Shown piece after piece: positions 8,607-16,943 of a stretch of DNA of 64,000 bases. The stretch is from Paenibacillus arenilitoris. Lineage in GTDB: Bacteria; Bacillota; Bacilli; Paenibacillales; Paenibacillaceae. The translations under genes and the position numbers were made by a program. The notes beneath the pieces are model-generated. The model was not told the origin of the DNA, ran no database searches, and was given only the letters and a program-made list of their open reading frames with translations. The first letter of the stretch is position 1. Each line of letters begins with the position of its first letter. The DNA lies in assembly GCF_014705655.1 (NCBI RefSeq), contig NZ_JACXIY010000014.1:62001-126000 (forward strand), given 5' to 3'.

Positions 8607-9251
8607 ATGACAGGCAAAACCCATCTTCTCATCGGCGCGGCCGTCGGAGCGGCGGTTGCCGCTTCGCATTCATACGGCGACGATCGCGCCGCGCTAATTG
8701 TCGGCGTTGCCGGATTCTCCGCCCTGGCGGCCGATCTGGACGGCACGGGCATGCTCAGCAGCAAGCTAAGCAAGCTGTCGAAGCTCCTCCGCGAGGCGGC
8801 GCTTTGGGGCGGCATTTTGTTCATGGCGATCGTCTCTTATTTGTTTCTCGCCGGGCAACCGGTATCGCCCCTGCTCGGGCTGGGCGGCGCGGCCGCTTTC
8901 CTGCTCGGGCTCGTCATGAAGCAGGGCTTCATCCGGAACGCGCTCGTCAGCTTGGTCGGCATCGGCTTCATGTACGCCGGCTACGAGAGCCGGATGATCT
9001 GGCTCATCGGCTTCGGGTTGTTCGTGGCGTGGGTGCCGTGGCTGAAACATCGCGGTCTCACCCATACCGTCTGGGCGGTTCCGATCTGGGCGGCCATCGC
9101 CTGGGGGCTCGAGCGGCAGCTTGGAGCCGAAGGCGTCATGGAGGCCGCCGCGCTCGGCTACTTGTCCCATCTCGTCGCGGATACCCTAACGCCGAGCGGC
9201 GTCAAATGGCTTTATCCGATCGTCAAGAAATCGTTTAAGATCCGACTTTGA
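8607..9251 (+). CDS. YdjM-like membrane-bound metal-dependent hydrolase
   Basis: A 214-residue integral membrane protein beginning MTGKTHLLIGAAVG, with the conserved family motifs LAADLDG, HRGLTHT and HLVADTLTPSGVKWLYP. These His and Asp residues define the YdjM/DUF457 family of putative inner-membrane metal hydrolases. Four to five hydrophobic segments lie between them. GGGAGGCGTT precedes the ATG. Substrate is unknown; homologues are often DNA-damage regulated in other bacteria, but I see no LexA box here. Confidence 0.88.
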   Translation: MTGKTHLLIGAAVGAAVAASHSYGDDRAALIVGVAGFSALAADLDGTGMLSSKLSKLSKLLREAALWGGILFMAIVSYLFLAGQPVSPLLGLGGAAAFLLGLVMKQGFIRNALVSLVGIGFMYAGYESRMIWLIGFGLFVAWVPWLKHRGLTHTVWAVPIWAAIAWGLERQLGAEGVMEAAALGYLSHLVADTLTPSGVKWLYPIVKKSFKIRL

Positions 9252-9299
9252 CGAAAAAGAGCAGGGCTGCGCCCGTCAACGCACAATGCTGCGCCTCAC

Positions 9300-9505
9300 C
9301 TCTGCTCGCCGAGGGCAAAGCCTGCGATTGTGCAGTCTTTACGCGATCGATGAAGCGGCCGAATGGAGTGCCTGCATATGTACACCCATTCCGGGATGCG
9401 AGCCCCCGCTTTTGTGCTTTCCAAGCGAAAAAAGATGTACATTCGCAGGTACTTGCTTCGCTCCAAACATGAAGCGCTCTAAAGCCTGCGCATTTGCAGG
9501 ATTCG
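9300..9505. repeat. Locus B: four-palindrome element, copy of locus H
   Basis: Elements GCCTGCGATTGTGCAG (9320), GCCTGCATATGTACAC (9370), ATGTACATTCGCAGGTAC (9435, inverted) and GCCTGCGCATTTGCAGG (9484) are spaced 50, 65 and 49 bp. GAAGCGGCCGAATGGAG (9352-9368) lies in the first gap and matches the spacer of array A. The same order and spacing recur at 49285-49464. The 425-bp gap between the convergent genes (9252-9676) holds nothing else I can name. Confidence 0.9.
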
Positions 9506-9676
9506 AATTGCGACGCGCTGCCTGGGCAGATCGCTCGGCGGCTTTCGCGCGGCGGCTCAAGCGCGAAGCGCATCATCCGCGCAAAAATCAGACCGGAAAT
9601 CACGAATGGCGATGTCCAGAACTTCGGCATCGCCATTCGTTGATCAAGCGGACCTCTAAATAAGCAACTAAATTTT

Positions 9677-10606
9677 TTAGGATCGTTCTTCGTCCTCTTT
9701 CACCTCTACCACGATGCTGTCGAACAGCAGGCCGTCAATAAAAGGCAGCAGCCGCCACACGCCCGCCTCCGGCAGCGCCATCATGCTCGGAAGCGTCCGG
9801 TCCGCGCCGTTCACGCCGCCGCCCAGCCCCGAACCGGAGAATACTTCGATCATTCGATCGTCGCCTTTCTTGACGGCCATCACGGTTAGCTCGCCGTCAA
9901 GCTCCCCATCCTCTCCCCAGAAATGCCACAAATATTTATTGGCCTTCCCGGCGACAAACCCGGGGTCGATGAATCCTACCTTCCCCTCTATGCCTCTCAT
10001 CGAATAGCTTCCCGACTTGAACGTCGGGCTTATATCCCAGGAAGGCTCGCTCAAGGACAAGACGACGTCGCCGTAACGCTCGCCGTCGAGCGCTACTTCG
10101 TAGCGCCACAGTCCGCCAAGCGGAAGCGCGAAGCGCGCGGTAAACCGCTCCAGCCCTTCGTACCCGCTGCTTGGCTCCATAATTTCAACGGGACGGACCG
10201 CGTCTGCCTGCTGCCCCGTTCGAAGATGGGTCGCCGCGATCGACAGCTTTTTGCCCCGAAATTCGGAGAAAGGCGCCGCGAACCGAAAAATATAACCCGC
10301 CTGAACCCCGGCCCTAAGCTCGGGCTCGGGAAATACTTGAAACCTCGTCTCTCCGTTCACGTTATAGACGCTTCGTTCCGCAGCCTGGCCGCCGAGTGGC
10401 AGCATCCCGTCCATGCGGAACAGGAGAAAGATCAGCGCGCCCGCCGCCGCAGCCGCAAGCAGCCACGGCAGCGTCCTTATTTTGCGCCTGCTTTCCCGCT
10501 TGATTCGCTTCCTGATCCCGGTCTTCAACGCCTCCGTAAAATGCTGCTCGCCGAAAGGCCGCTCCTTCAAGGCTTCGGCCCAATCCGGTTTGTCCATGTC
10601 CGCCAT
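9677..10606 (-). CDS. membrane-anchored anti-sigma factor candidate
   Basis: A 309-residue protein with a cytoplasmic basic N-terminus (GIRKRIKRESRRK), one membrane helix (LPWLLAAAAAGALIFLLF, about residues 43-60) and a 240-residue outer domain with no motif I recognise. It follows the ECF sigma gene with only five bases between. ATG 10606 was chosen because GGGGAG lies ten bases upstream, at the sigma stop. Position and topology match RsiW/RsiX-type regulators that hold an ECF sigma factor until an envelope signal arrives. The anti-sigma role is inference; no zinc-binding HxxxCxxC motif is visible. Confidence 0.7.
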   Translation of the reverse strand: MADMDKPDWAEALKERPFGEQHFTEALKTGIRKRIKRESRRKIRTLPWLLAAAAAGALIFLLFRMDGMLPLGGQAAERSVYNVNGETRFQVFPEPELRAGVQAGYIFRFAAPFSEFRGKKLSIAATHLRTGQQADAVRPVEIMEPSSGYEGLERFTARFALPLGGLWRYEVALDGERYGDVVLSLSEPSWDISPTFKSGSYSMRGIEGKVGFIDPGFVAGKANKYLWHFWGEDGELDGELTVMAVKKGDDRMIEVFSGSGLGGGVNGADRTLPSMMALPEAGVWRLLPFIDGLLFDSIVVEVKEDEERS

Positions 10607-10611
10607 GCCCT

Positions 10612-11166
10612 TCACTCTCCCCTCGTCTCCGCTTCCAGCAACGCCGCCATTTTCCGCTTCGCCCGGTAGAGACGCGACTTGACCGTTCCCTCCGAAACCT
10701 GCAGCGCGGCGGCGATTTCGCCGATCGGCAAGTCGAGGTGATAGGCGAGGATAACGGCCTCCCTGAACTTCATCGGCAGCGCCATGACGCGCTCCCACAG
10801 CTCGCGCGCCGCAAGCTTGCGAAAGGCCGTTTGTTCCGCCGAAGGCGAGCGATCGGGCTCGGGCACCCATGCGCCGGTTAACGTCACTTTTCGAATAAAA
10901 GCGTTCTTCCGGTAATTAAGCGCCTTGTTGCGCGTTATGCCGAGAATCCAGCTCTTGATCGAACACTCGCCGCGAAACGCGTAAAGCCGGTTGTAAACGA
11001 TCAGAAACACGTCCTGCGAAATATCGCCCGCCGCGTCCGCGCGCCGGGTCAGGAAGAACGCGAAGTTCCATACGTCCTCGCCGTATGCCGTCATGAGGTC
11101 CTCCAATACGAGGTCCCGGTCGCAGCCCGGCGCCAAATACCGCACATAATGCTTCTCCGCATCCAC
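10612..11166 (-). CDS. ECF RNA polymerase sigma factor
   Basis: About 184 residues. Region 2 reads DISQDVFLIVYNRLYAFRGE with SIKSWILGITRNKALNYRK, and region 4 reads IGEIAAALQVSEGTVKSRLYRAKRKM. No further domains, so an ordinary group IV sigma factor. The GTG at 11166 has AGAGGTG seven bases upstream; an ATG at 11172 is possible but lies only one base from that site. It forms an operon with the anti-sigma candidate, and its own promoter looks ECF-type (see 11189-11214), so it probably activates itself. Confidence 0.93.
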   Translation of the reverse strand: MDAEKHYVRYLAPGCDRDLVLEDLMTAYGEDVWNFAFFLTRRADAAGDISQDVFLIVYNRLYAFRGECSIKSWILGITRNKALNYRKNAFIRKVTLTGAWVPEPDRSPSAEQTAFRKLAARELWERVMALPMKFREAVILAYHLDLPIGEIAAALQVSEGTVKSRLYRAKRKMAALLEAETRGE

Positions 11167-11188
11167 ATTCATTCACCTCTGACAATAA

Positions 11189-11214
11189 GACCGTTCGGCC
11201 TGCAAAAAAGTTCC
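11189..11214 (-). promoter_or_regulatory. candidate autoregulatory ECF promoter
   Basis: On the minus strand GGAAC (11214-11210) is followed after 16 bases by CGGTC (11193-11189). ECF promoters usually have an AAC -35 core and a CGTC-like -10. The predicted start near 11182 leaves a short leader just containing the ribosome site of the sigma gene. Confidence 0.6.
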
Positions 11215-11357
11215 CGCGGGTTTGCCTTTTTTTTCGATAAATCCAAATCAGCTAATTCCATCCTTGGCGGTCCGCGGCGGATAGCCGGCGCCTCTCCCGG
11301 AAAAAATACTTTTGAAACGGCCTAATGATTACACTAACTTATCGGAGGTATGACTAC

Positions 11358-12149
11358 ATGAAGAAGTACGTCGCGATCGCCGCCCTTCTGCTCGTAACCG
11401 CAGGCTGCACGGCTAACAACGATAATAATGGGATGAACGGAACGAATGGCGCGAACGGGACAAACGGAACGACGCATCAGCAAGCCGCGAAAAACCCGGT
11501 CCGCATGAACTATTCCGCTCGTTCCTTGAAGCAAGCGACCACGGTCACGCAGGCTTCTTCGGTATCAACGCCAGGGGCCAACCGTTACTCCGTTTCCATG
11601 CAGCAGCTCCCGGGCAACTTGATGGGCAATCTGCCGGACTGGCTGGTCGACTACTTCCCGGTCCGTACGCCTTCCGGCCAAGTCCCTTCGGTTGGCCGCA
11701 CACCGGCCGGGCAAAATCCGGCGACTCCGAACCCGGGAGCGGGACAAAACCAAAATCCGGCGCCGAAGCAGCCGGCCAACGCATCCGCATTCGAGGAGCA
11801 GGTGCTGCAGCTCGTGAACCAGCATCGCTCCAGCGCCGGCTTAAGTCCGCTTAGCATGGACGGCAATCTGTCGAACGTCGCCTTGGCCAAAGCGAAGGAC
11901 ATGGTCGAAAACAATTATTTCGACCACAATTCGCCGACGTACGGTTCTCCGTTCGATATGATGAAGCAGTTCGGCATCACGTACCGCTCCGCCGGCGAGA
12001 ACATCGCAAAAGGACAATCTAGTCCGGAGCAGGTCATGAACGATTGGATGAACAGCCCAGGCCACCGCGCCAACATTTTGAACAGCAGCTTTACGAAGCT
12101 CGGCGTCGGCTTCTACAACAACGCATGGGTCCAGCATTTTACGGGATAA
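11358..12149 (+). CDS. CAP-domain (YkwD-like) lipoprotein
   Basis: A 263-residue secreted protein. The lipoprotein signal is MKKYVAIAALLLVTAGC. A low-complexity N-rich and G-rich tail follows (NNDNNGMNGTNG...), then a Pro/Asn/Gln-rich linker to about residue 150, and a C-terminal CAP/SCP domain with conserved YFDHNSP, AGENIAKG and SPGHRANIL. ATG 11358 has GGAGG ten bases upstream. In spore formers such proteins are often coat or envelope proteins; the CAP domain's molecular role is not settled. The terminator at 12176 follows. Confidence 0.9.
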   Translation: MKKYVAIAALLLVTAGCTANNDNNGMNGTNGANGTNGTTHQQAAKNPVRMNYSARSLKQATTVTQASSVSTPGANRYSVSMQQLPGNLMGNLPDWLVDYFPVRTPSGQVPSVGRTPAGQNPATPNPGAGQNQNPAPKQPANASAFEEQVLQLVNQHRSSAGLSPLSMDGNLSNVALAKAKDMVENNYFDHNSPTYGSPFDMMKQFGITYRSAGENIAKGQSSPEQVMNDWMNSPGHRANILNSSFTKLGVGFYNNAWVQHFTG

Positions 12150-12175
12150 TACCGGATGCCCCGGGCATGGCAAAC

Positions 12176-12208
12176 AGGCTGCAGCGCACGCGCGTTGCAG
12201 CCTTTATC
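12176..12208 (+). terminator. terminator after the CAP lipoprotein gene
   Basis: AGGCTGCA and TGCAGCCT pair around a CGC/GCG inner stem and are followed by TTATC. Confidence 0.7.
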
Positions 12209-12284
12209 ATTCGCCCAACCCGCTCTCCTTATTCCTCATATACTGAACATGTATGCAAGGAATATTGGAAGAGAGGCAGCGAAC

Positions 12285-12998
12285 ATGTCCAAACGATTGA
12301 CCATTACGCAAGTCATCAAGCGAATCGAGTATGACTTGAAGCACCGTAAGCCGCTCTCCCTCGTTCGGATCGGGGACGGCGAGAACATTGTTTTGGCCCA
12401 AAATTCGGTATGGACGATGAACAAAGTCATGAAGCAAATTTGGGCGCGCAAGGCGCAGGCGGGACAGAAGGGCATCTCGTTTCCCGACATGCAGCTTCGA
12501 AACCGATTGGCCGGCTCTATTCGCAAGGCGGACATCGTCGGCATTCTCCCGAAGAAGGACCGGATGATCAAGGCGCCGGCCTATTTGAAGAGAACGCTAA
12601 CCGACCGGGTCTTCCGCCATTTCAAGCTGAAGCCGAAGCTGGTCTGCCATGCCTGCGTCAACCGCATCGTAACGAAGAGGCGGGATTTCTGGAGCATGCT
12701 TCGGAAACAAAGAATTCTCGTCATTACCAGCGATCCCTACGCCATGAAAGCCATTCTGGAGCGTTCTCCCTATAAGCTGAACGTTACCGCAGCGCTTCCC
12801 TTGATACACTTCCAGCAAATCGATTGGGTTTTGGAAAGGGTAGACGATATGAGAAACGATTTCGACGTCGCGCTCATTTCCGGCGGCGTGAACGCCGTTA
12901 TTCTCGCACCCGGCATCGCCAAATTAACCGGCAAAGTCGCCATCGATTTCGGCAAGGCTCCCAAACTGATGGAAAAAAAGAAAAAGAACGGGCATTAA
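12285..12998 (+). CDS. GT-D fold glycosyltransferase-like protein
   Basis: A 237-residue soluble protein with SLVRIGDGE near residue 25, the nucleotide-sugar motif of the GT-D family (the former DUF1792 enzymes of streptococcal serine-rich glycoprotein glycosylation). The rest has Rossmann-like pieces (ILVITSDPYAMKAIL, DVALISGGVNAVILAPGIAKL, KVAIDFGKAPKLM). ATG 12285 is weakly supported by GAGAGGCAGC. It stands alone, so no acceptor protein is suggested. Family assignment is good; specificity is unknown. Confidence 0.75.
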   Translation: MSKRLTITQVIKRIEYDLKHRKPLSLVRIGDGENIVLAQNSVWTMNKVMKQIWARKAQAGQKGISFPDMQLRNRLAGSIRKADIVGILPKKDRMIKAPAYLKRTLTDRVFRHFKLKPKLVCHACVNRIVTKRRDFWSMLRKQRILVITSDPYAMKAILERSPYKLNVTAALPLIHFQQIDWVLERVDDMRNDFDVALISGGVNAVILAPGIAKLTGKVAIDFGKAPKLMEKKKKNGH

Positions 12999-13019
12999 TG
13001 ACTTTCGCCCCGTTCCTTA
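12982..13019. terminator. bidirectional terminator
   Basis: AAGAACGGGC pairs with GCCCCGTTCCTT between the convergent genes, with A-rich sequence before and TTATT after, so it can serve both strands. Confidence 0.75.
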
Positions 13020-13025
13020 TTCAAC

Positions 13026-13919
13026 TCAGGCGAGCCGCTGCTGAAGCAGCGAGGCCAGCCCTTCCGCCGTGTCCCAAGCGATCGGACGAATGGACGGAGA
13101 CGGCAAGGCTGATAGGCCGGCCGCATTGCTCTCTACGGTCCAGATGACCGGAATATGCAGCCCAAGCGCCAGTCCCGCCGCAAAATACACCTCGGGCGAA
13201 GGAATCGTGACGTCGGCGATCACGAGCTTGCTGTCGGCTATCGCTTCGATCATATCCTGCTCGCGGCTCTGTAACGCAGCCGGATTGCACAGCTGAGGGA
13301 AATAGCCGCATTGCTCGATTCTCGGCAGCACGATTTCCGTCCAAACCGTGCCGTCCGCATAATCCGGAAGCAATACGCTGCAAGCTTTCAGCTTCCGTCC
13401 GCCCGCTCTCGCCGCGGCTTCGCTCCAGCCCTTGTCCGTAAGCTTGAACGTCACGCTTTCCCTTACGATCGACTGTTCCTCTCTCAGCTTCTCGATAATA
13501 TAGACAAGCTCCTGCAGGTTCGGCGAATACGTCAGGTTAAAGCGGTGGGACAAGGGCTGTATCACGACCGGCTCCCCCGGCCCGTCGGAATGCCTGTACA
13601 AATATTGAAGCAGCCGGCTCCCTTTCTCTTCGATCGTCAGCGGAATCCGCGGCGAATTCGCGACCGTCTCCAAGTCGTCGATCGAGAGGGCGACCGTCTC
13701 GCCGCAGTCGGTCAGCTCCCGGATATAGCCCGACATTATCGGGAACAGCTGGTGTTTCTTATGATAAGGGAGGGCGCGAATATCCTCGTAGCTGTCTCTG
13801 AGCAGGCTGTAAACGCCGTCCGGCGAGCAATCGCAGCCGATATACCGGTCGTACTCGCCAATGGATTCGATCGGAACGATTTCATCGCAGAATAAACAAC
13901 GCTTCTTGACCATCATCAT
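13026..13919 (-). CDS. Cys-rich head plus nucleoside deoxyribosyltransferase-like domain
   Basis: A 297-residue protein. The N-terminus has a possible zinc knuckle (CLFCDE...CDC). The middle (about 60-165) is uncharacterised and looks helical. The C-terminal 120 residues (SVLLPDY...IEAIADSKLVIADVTIP..EVYFAAGLALGLHIPVIW) have the core of the nucleoside 2-deoxyribosyltransferase/DUF4062-like Rossmann fold that also occurs in sensor proteins of defence or nucleotide signalling. Minus-strand TATAAT near 13957 may be its -10. Function unknown; a nucleotide-binding sensor is a reasonable but unproven idea. Confidence 0.7.
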   Translation of the reverse strand: MMMVKKRCLFCDEIVPIESIGEYDRYIGCDCSPDGVYSLLRDSYEDIRALPYHKKHQLFPIMSGYIRELTDCGETVALSIDDLETVANSPRIPLTIEEKGSRLLQYLYRHSDGPGEPVVIQPLSHRFNLTYSPNLQELVYIIEKLREEQSIVRESVTFKLTDKGWSEAAARAGGRKLKACSVLLPDYADGTVWTEIVLPRIEQCGYFPQLCNPAALQSREQDMIEAIADSKLVIADVTIPSPEVYFAAGLALGLHIPVIWTVESNAAGLSALPSPSIRPIAWDTAEGLASLLQQRLA

Positions 13920-14119
13920 TAATCACCCCTATATGTATCATTCGCATCAGCCGACTATTATAAGGGTGAAGGGAAAATATTACCTAAAACTTAGCGGCTG
14001 GCGCTCAAGTGTAAACGGCTGACGCTACGCACGAGCCGTTAGCTGCATCTTGCGCAGCTCGGTTCTGTGCCGTCCTAAGTGCAAAACATATAAAATTCTT
14101 ATATTTTAAAAAAGGGGCG

Positions 14120-14776
14120 TTACGTTAACGCATGGAGCAGCGTCCGCAAATCCGTCTCTGCCAGCGAATTTAATTTCATATCCGCCTCGCCGAACGTCAA
14201 GCGTCCCGTCAAGTCGTTCGGAACGATCACGCATCTCATTCCCGCACGCTTGGCGGCCAGGGCGCCGTTAGGGGAATCCTCCAGCGCGAGCGACTCCGAA
14301 GGAGCCACGCCCAATGCGGCGGCCGCGGCCAGATAGAGCGCCGGATCGGGCTTGACCCGCTCCACGTCCTCCCGGACCCGGATGCAGTCGAAATAATCGG
14401 CGATGCCGAGCTTGTCCAAATAACCGGCGACCCAGGCTCTCGTAGAGCTCGAGGCCAGACCGACCTTCAAGCCTAGCTGCCTGGCGCTTCGCAAATAATC
14501 CAGAACGCCCGGCCGCAGCTCCTCCTTCGCGATAAGGGCGTCGTAAGCCGCTCTGCGAGCGGCTCGAATCTCTTCGCGGTTCAGCGCCCTACCCGTGAGC
14601 CGGTCCAAATGATCGTACGGGTTGAACGAGCTTGCGTCCGTCCCTACCCATTGCCCCCACGCGTCCAGCTCCAATTCAACGCCATGCGCGCGGTAGATGT
14701 CCCGGAACGAGACGTATTCGGGCGTCTCCGTATCGAGGATGAGACCGTCAAAATCGAAAATAACAGCTTTCAGCAT
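14120..14776 (-). CDS. HAD family phosphatase, beta-phosphoglucomutase-like
   Basis: A 218-residue enzyme with all four HAD motifs: DFDGLILDTE (nucleophile Asp at about residue 8), LASSS, VKPDP and LEDSPNG. A helical cap lies between motifs I and II, as in the PGMB/phosphatase subfamily (YhcW, GPP-like). It should hydrolyse a small phosphorylated metabolite or sugar phosphate; the exact substrate is not visible. The 200-bp gap upstream of its 3' end (13920-14119) contains only AT-rich sequence and no gene. Confidence 0.9.
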   Translation of the reverse strand: MLKAVIFDFDGLILDTETPEYVSFRDIYRAHGVELELDAWGQWVGTDASSFNPYDHLDRLTGRALNREEIRAARRAAYDALIAKEELRPGVLDYLRSARQLGLKVGLASSSTRAWVAGYLDKLGIADYFDCIRVREDVERVKPDPALYLAAAAALGVAPSESLALEDSPNGALAAKRAGMRCVIVPNDLTGRLTFGEADMKLNSLAETDLRTLLHALT

Positions 14777-14859
14777 CCATATCCTCCCCCTTTATGCACG
14801 GAATACATCGATTCCTATTCGACTTATGCTCGCCTTGGCCGAGGTGACTTCATTTGCCT

Positions 14860-15046
14860 GTACTTCATCCAATCAAAACCACCGAATTTCATCGTGACCA
14901 GGTTTAGAGTGGATTTCATCCAATCAAAGAGCGCTTTTTCGGGCTTAAAAAAGCCGATTCGCTCCATTTGATTGGATGAAATCCAGCCAAACTCCCTCCC
15001 GAGCTCGGGTTACCGCCTTTTGATTGGATAAAATCCAATCAAAGCA
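14860..15046. repeat. Locus C: four-palindrome element
   Basis: Cores TTCATCC (half of the core starting 14860), GGATTTCATCC (14911), GGATGAAATCC (14974, inverted) and GGATAAAATCC (15026), spaced 51, 63 and 52 bp. Flanks extend the dyad to TTTGATTGGAT...ATCCAATCAAA at 15026. Locus E uses a related core. Confidence 0.88.
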
Positions 15047-15052
15047 CGGGTA

Positions 15053-15112
15053 ATGCGGATAGTCACGGTTGATGCGGATGGTCACGGTGATGTGGATAGT
15101 CACTGGTGAGAA
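15053..15112. repeat. three degenerate 18-20 bp tandem repeats
   Basis: GCGGATAGTCACGGTTGAT, GCGGATGGTCACGGTGAT and GTGGATAGTCACTGGTGA follow each other directly behind locus C. No gene is present. The rest of the gap to 15198 shows nothing I can name. Confidence 0.75.
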
Positions 15113-15198
15113 GACGGAATGCGGTCATCATCGCGCATTGGCGAAACAAAGAAGAGGCTGCCTCCATCTATAAGGCCACGTGCTGAGCGATCATGACA

Positions 15199-15245
15199 AA
15201 GGGCTGTCCTTGCGGCAGCAAACGCCGCGAATGAGGACAGCCCTT
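15199..15245 (-). terminator. terminator after the M42 peptidase gene
   Basis: AAGGGCTGTCCT and AGGACAGCCCTT are perfectly complementary, with an inner GCGGC/GCCGC stem. Confidence 0.8.
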
Positions 15246-15256
15246 CGATGCTTGGC

Positions 15257-16309
15257 TTATGACTCCATGACATAGGCGAGCAGTAGCGCCGCCGTGTTCA
15301 CGATCGCGTCCGCATGCGTGCGCTCCATCCCGTGCGAAGCGTGAACGCCCGGGCCGATCAGCGCCGCCCGGACATTGCTTCCGCCGCGCAGCGCGGCCGA
15401 CGCATCCGAGCCGTAGTGCGGATAGATGTCGATCGCGTGCGGGATTCTCTCGCGCTTCGCCAGCTCGACGAACCGGGTCGTCATGTTGTAATCGTACGGC
15501 CCCGAGGAGTCCTTGGCGCAGATCGACACGTCCCGCTCCGTCGCGGACAGGTCGTCGCCGAGCGCGCCCATGTCGACGGCGATAAGCTCCGTAATGTCCG
15601 CCGGAATATGCGCGCTGCCGTGCCCGACTTCCTCGTACGTCGAGAAGATCAGCTTCAGCGTGCAAGCCGGAACTTTGCCTTCACGCTTCAGCCACTCCAT
15701 GAGGCCGAACAAGGCGGCGACGCTCGCTTTGTCGTCCAGATGCCGCGACTTGATCCAGCCGCTTGGCAGCACGCGCGTCCGCGGCTCCCACGAGACGAAA
15801 TCGCCTACCGCGATGCCAAGCTTCTGGGCGTCCTCCTTGCTCCTTACCGTCTCGTCGACGCGGATCTCCATATTGGCCTCTTCCCGCTTCCAATCCCGGG
15901 CGTCGGGGAAAACATGGACGGACGCTTTCGTCGACAGCACCGTTCCTTCGTACTTGCGGCCGTCCCTCGTATGGATCAGGCAGTATTCGCCCTCCACCGT
16001 ATGCATCGCGTAGCCGCCGATCGGCGTGAAGCGAAGCATGCCGCTCGGCTTAATCGAGCGTACCATCGCGCCGAGCGTATCGACATGCGCGGAGATGCCG
16101 ATCACTCTGCCGGCGTCCTGCCCCGGGATCGTGACGATGCCGTTCCCTTTCGGAGTCATTTCCATCCGATAGCCCAGCCTTCCGGCTTCGGCCTCGACAT
16201 GCTTCATAATGTCCATGCAGTATCCGCTCGGGCTCGGAATGCCAAGCAAAGCTTCAAGCTGCCCGACGATATAATTCCGATCCAGCATCGGTTCAAGCGG
16301 CGATGTCAT
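15257..16309 (-). CDS. M42 family metallopeptidase (glutamyl/deblocking aminopeptidase type)
   Basis: A 350-residue cytosolic zinc aminopeptidase that trims peptides from the N-terminus. The family's metal and catalytic residues are visible in order: SAHVDT, HLDDKAS, TYEEVGHG (general base Glu and metal ligand), AVDMGA and the terminal GVHASHGMER. FrvX/YsdC-like homologues form large tetrahedral assemblies. The reading frame is complete and followed by its own terminator. Confidence 0.92.
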   Translation of the reverse strand: MTSPLEPMLDRNYIVGQLEALLGIPSPSGYCMDIMKHVEAEAGRLGYRMEMTPKGNGIVTIPGQDAGRVIGISAHVDTLGAMVRSIKPSGMLRFTPIGGYAMHTVEGEYCLIHTRDGRKYEGTVLSTKASVHVFPDARDWKREEANMEIRVDETVRSKEDAQKLGIAVGDFVSWEPRTRVLPSGWIKSRHLDDKASVAALFGLMEWLKREGKVPACTLKLIFSTYEEVGHGSAHIPADITELIAVDMGALGDDLSATERDVSICAKDSSGPYDYNMTTRFVELAKRERIPHAIDIYPHYGSDASAALRGGSNVRAALIGPGVHASHGMERTHADAIVNTAALLLAYVMES

Positions 16310-16414
16310 GATCGCGCTCTCCTTTCGTCAGCGAATTGAAAAATAGAATATGGTTAACTTTCAGTATATACCATTTTTCTTATCGCATCACGCAAAGGAG
16401 CCTTGCAAGCACCT

Positions 16415-16837
16415 CTATCCCCGTTTTGTGAAAATCAGGAACGTCACCCCGAACTTATCCGTCACCACGCCGTAGGCGGGGCTAAAATAAAGCTCCTGCA
16501 GCGGAAGGTTAACCTCGCCGCCCTGCTGCAGCGCTTCGTAATATCTTCTCGACTGCCCGATCTCAGAAGAGGTGATACAAATCGTCAACCGGTTCCCGCT
16601 ATCGTTCGGCTCTCCGGGAACGCAATCGGCGACGAGCAGCTCCGCCTCGCCGACCTTCAGGACGGCATGCGCCACGCGCTTCTTGACGTCGTCCGTCATC
16701 GGACGTTCCGGATTTTCCGGCCCCTCCCCGAACGATTCGCGGAAGACGACGACGGCGTCCAGCGCTTGTTCGTAAAACGAAATCGCTTCGGCGGCGTTGC
16801 CATCCAGCATAATATAAGGCGTCAATTGTACAGTCAT
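16415..16837 (-). CDS. VOC superfamily protein, PhnB-like
   Basis: A 140-residue protein of the PhnB/YcdF subgroup of the vicinal-oxygen-chelate fold, starting MTVQLTPYIMLDGNAAEAISFYE and ending DKFGVTFLIFTKRG. ATG 16837 has AAGGAGC upstream, whereas the longer frame begins in the intergenic palindrome. Members bind small molecules or confer resistance, but many have no known substrate. It diverges from a WYL regulator across a shared operator-like dyad. Confidence 0.88.
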   Translation of the reverse strand: MTVQLTPYIMLDGNAAEAISFYEQALDAVVVFRESFGEGPENPERPMTDDVKKRVAHAVLKVGEAELLVADCVPGEPNDSGNRLTICITSSEIGQSRRYYEALQQGGEVNLPLQELYFSPAYGVVTDKFGVTFLIFTKRG

Positions 16838-16889
16838 TTTGAACAGCTCCTTGTGTTTGGATAGTCGCATTGGACTTCTCCCCCATTGT

Positions 16890-16923
16890 AAGTCATAATA
16901 GTGACAACTAATGTCATAGTCAT
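16890..16923. promoter_or_regulatory. shared operator-like dyad between VOC and WYL genes
   Basis: TGACA-ACTAA-TGTCA (16902-16916) sits inside a longer imperfect dyad (ATGAC/GTCAT flanks) in the 106-bp divergent gap. WYL/YafY regulators often control themselves and the divergent gene; binding here is inferred. Confidence 0.5.
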
Positions 16924-16943
16924 AAAAAAACGGAGGACAACCG

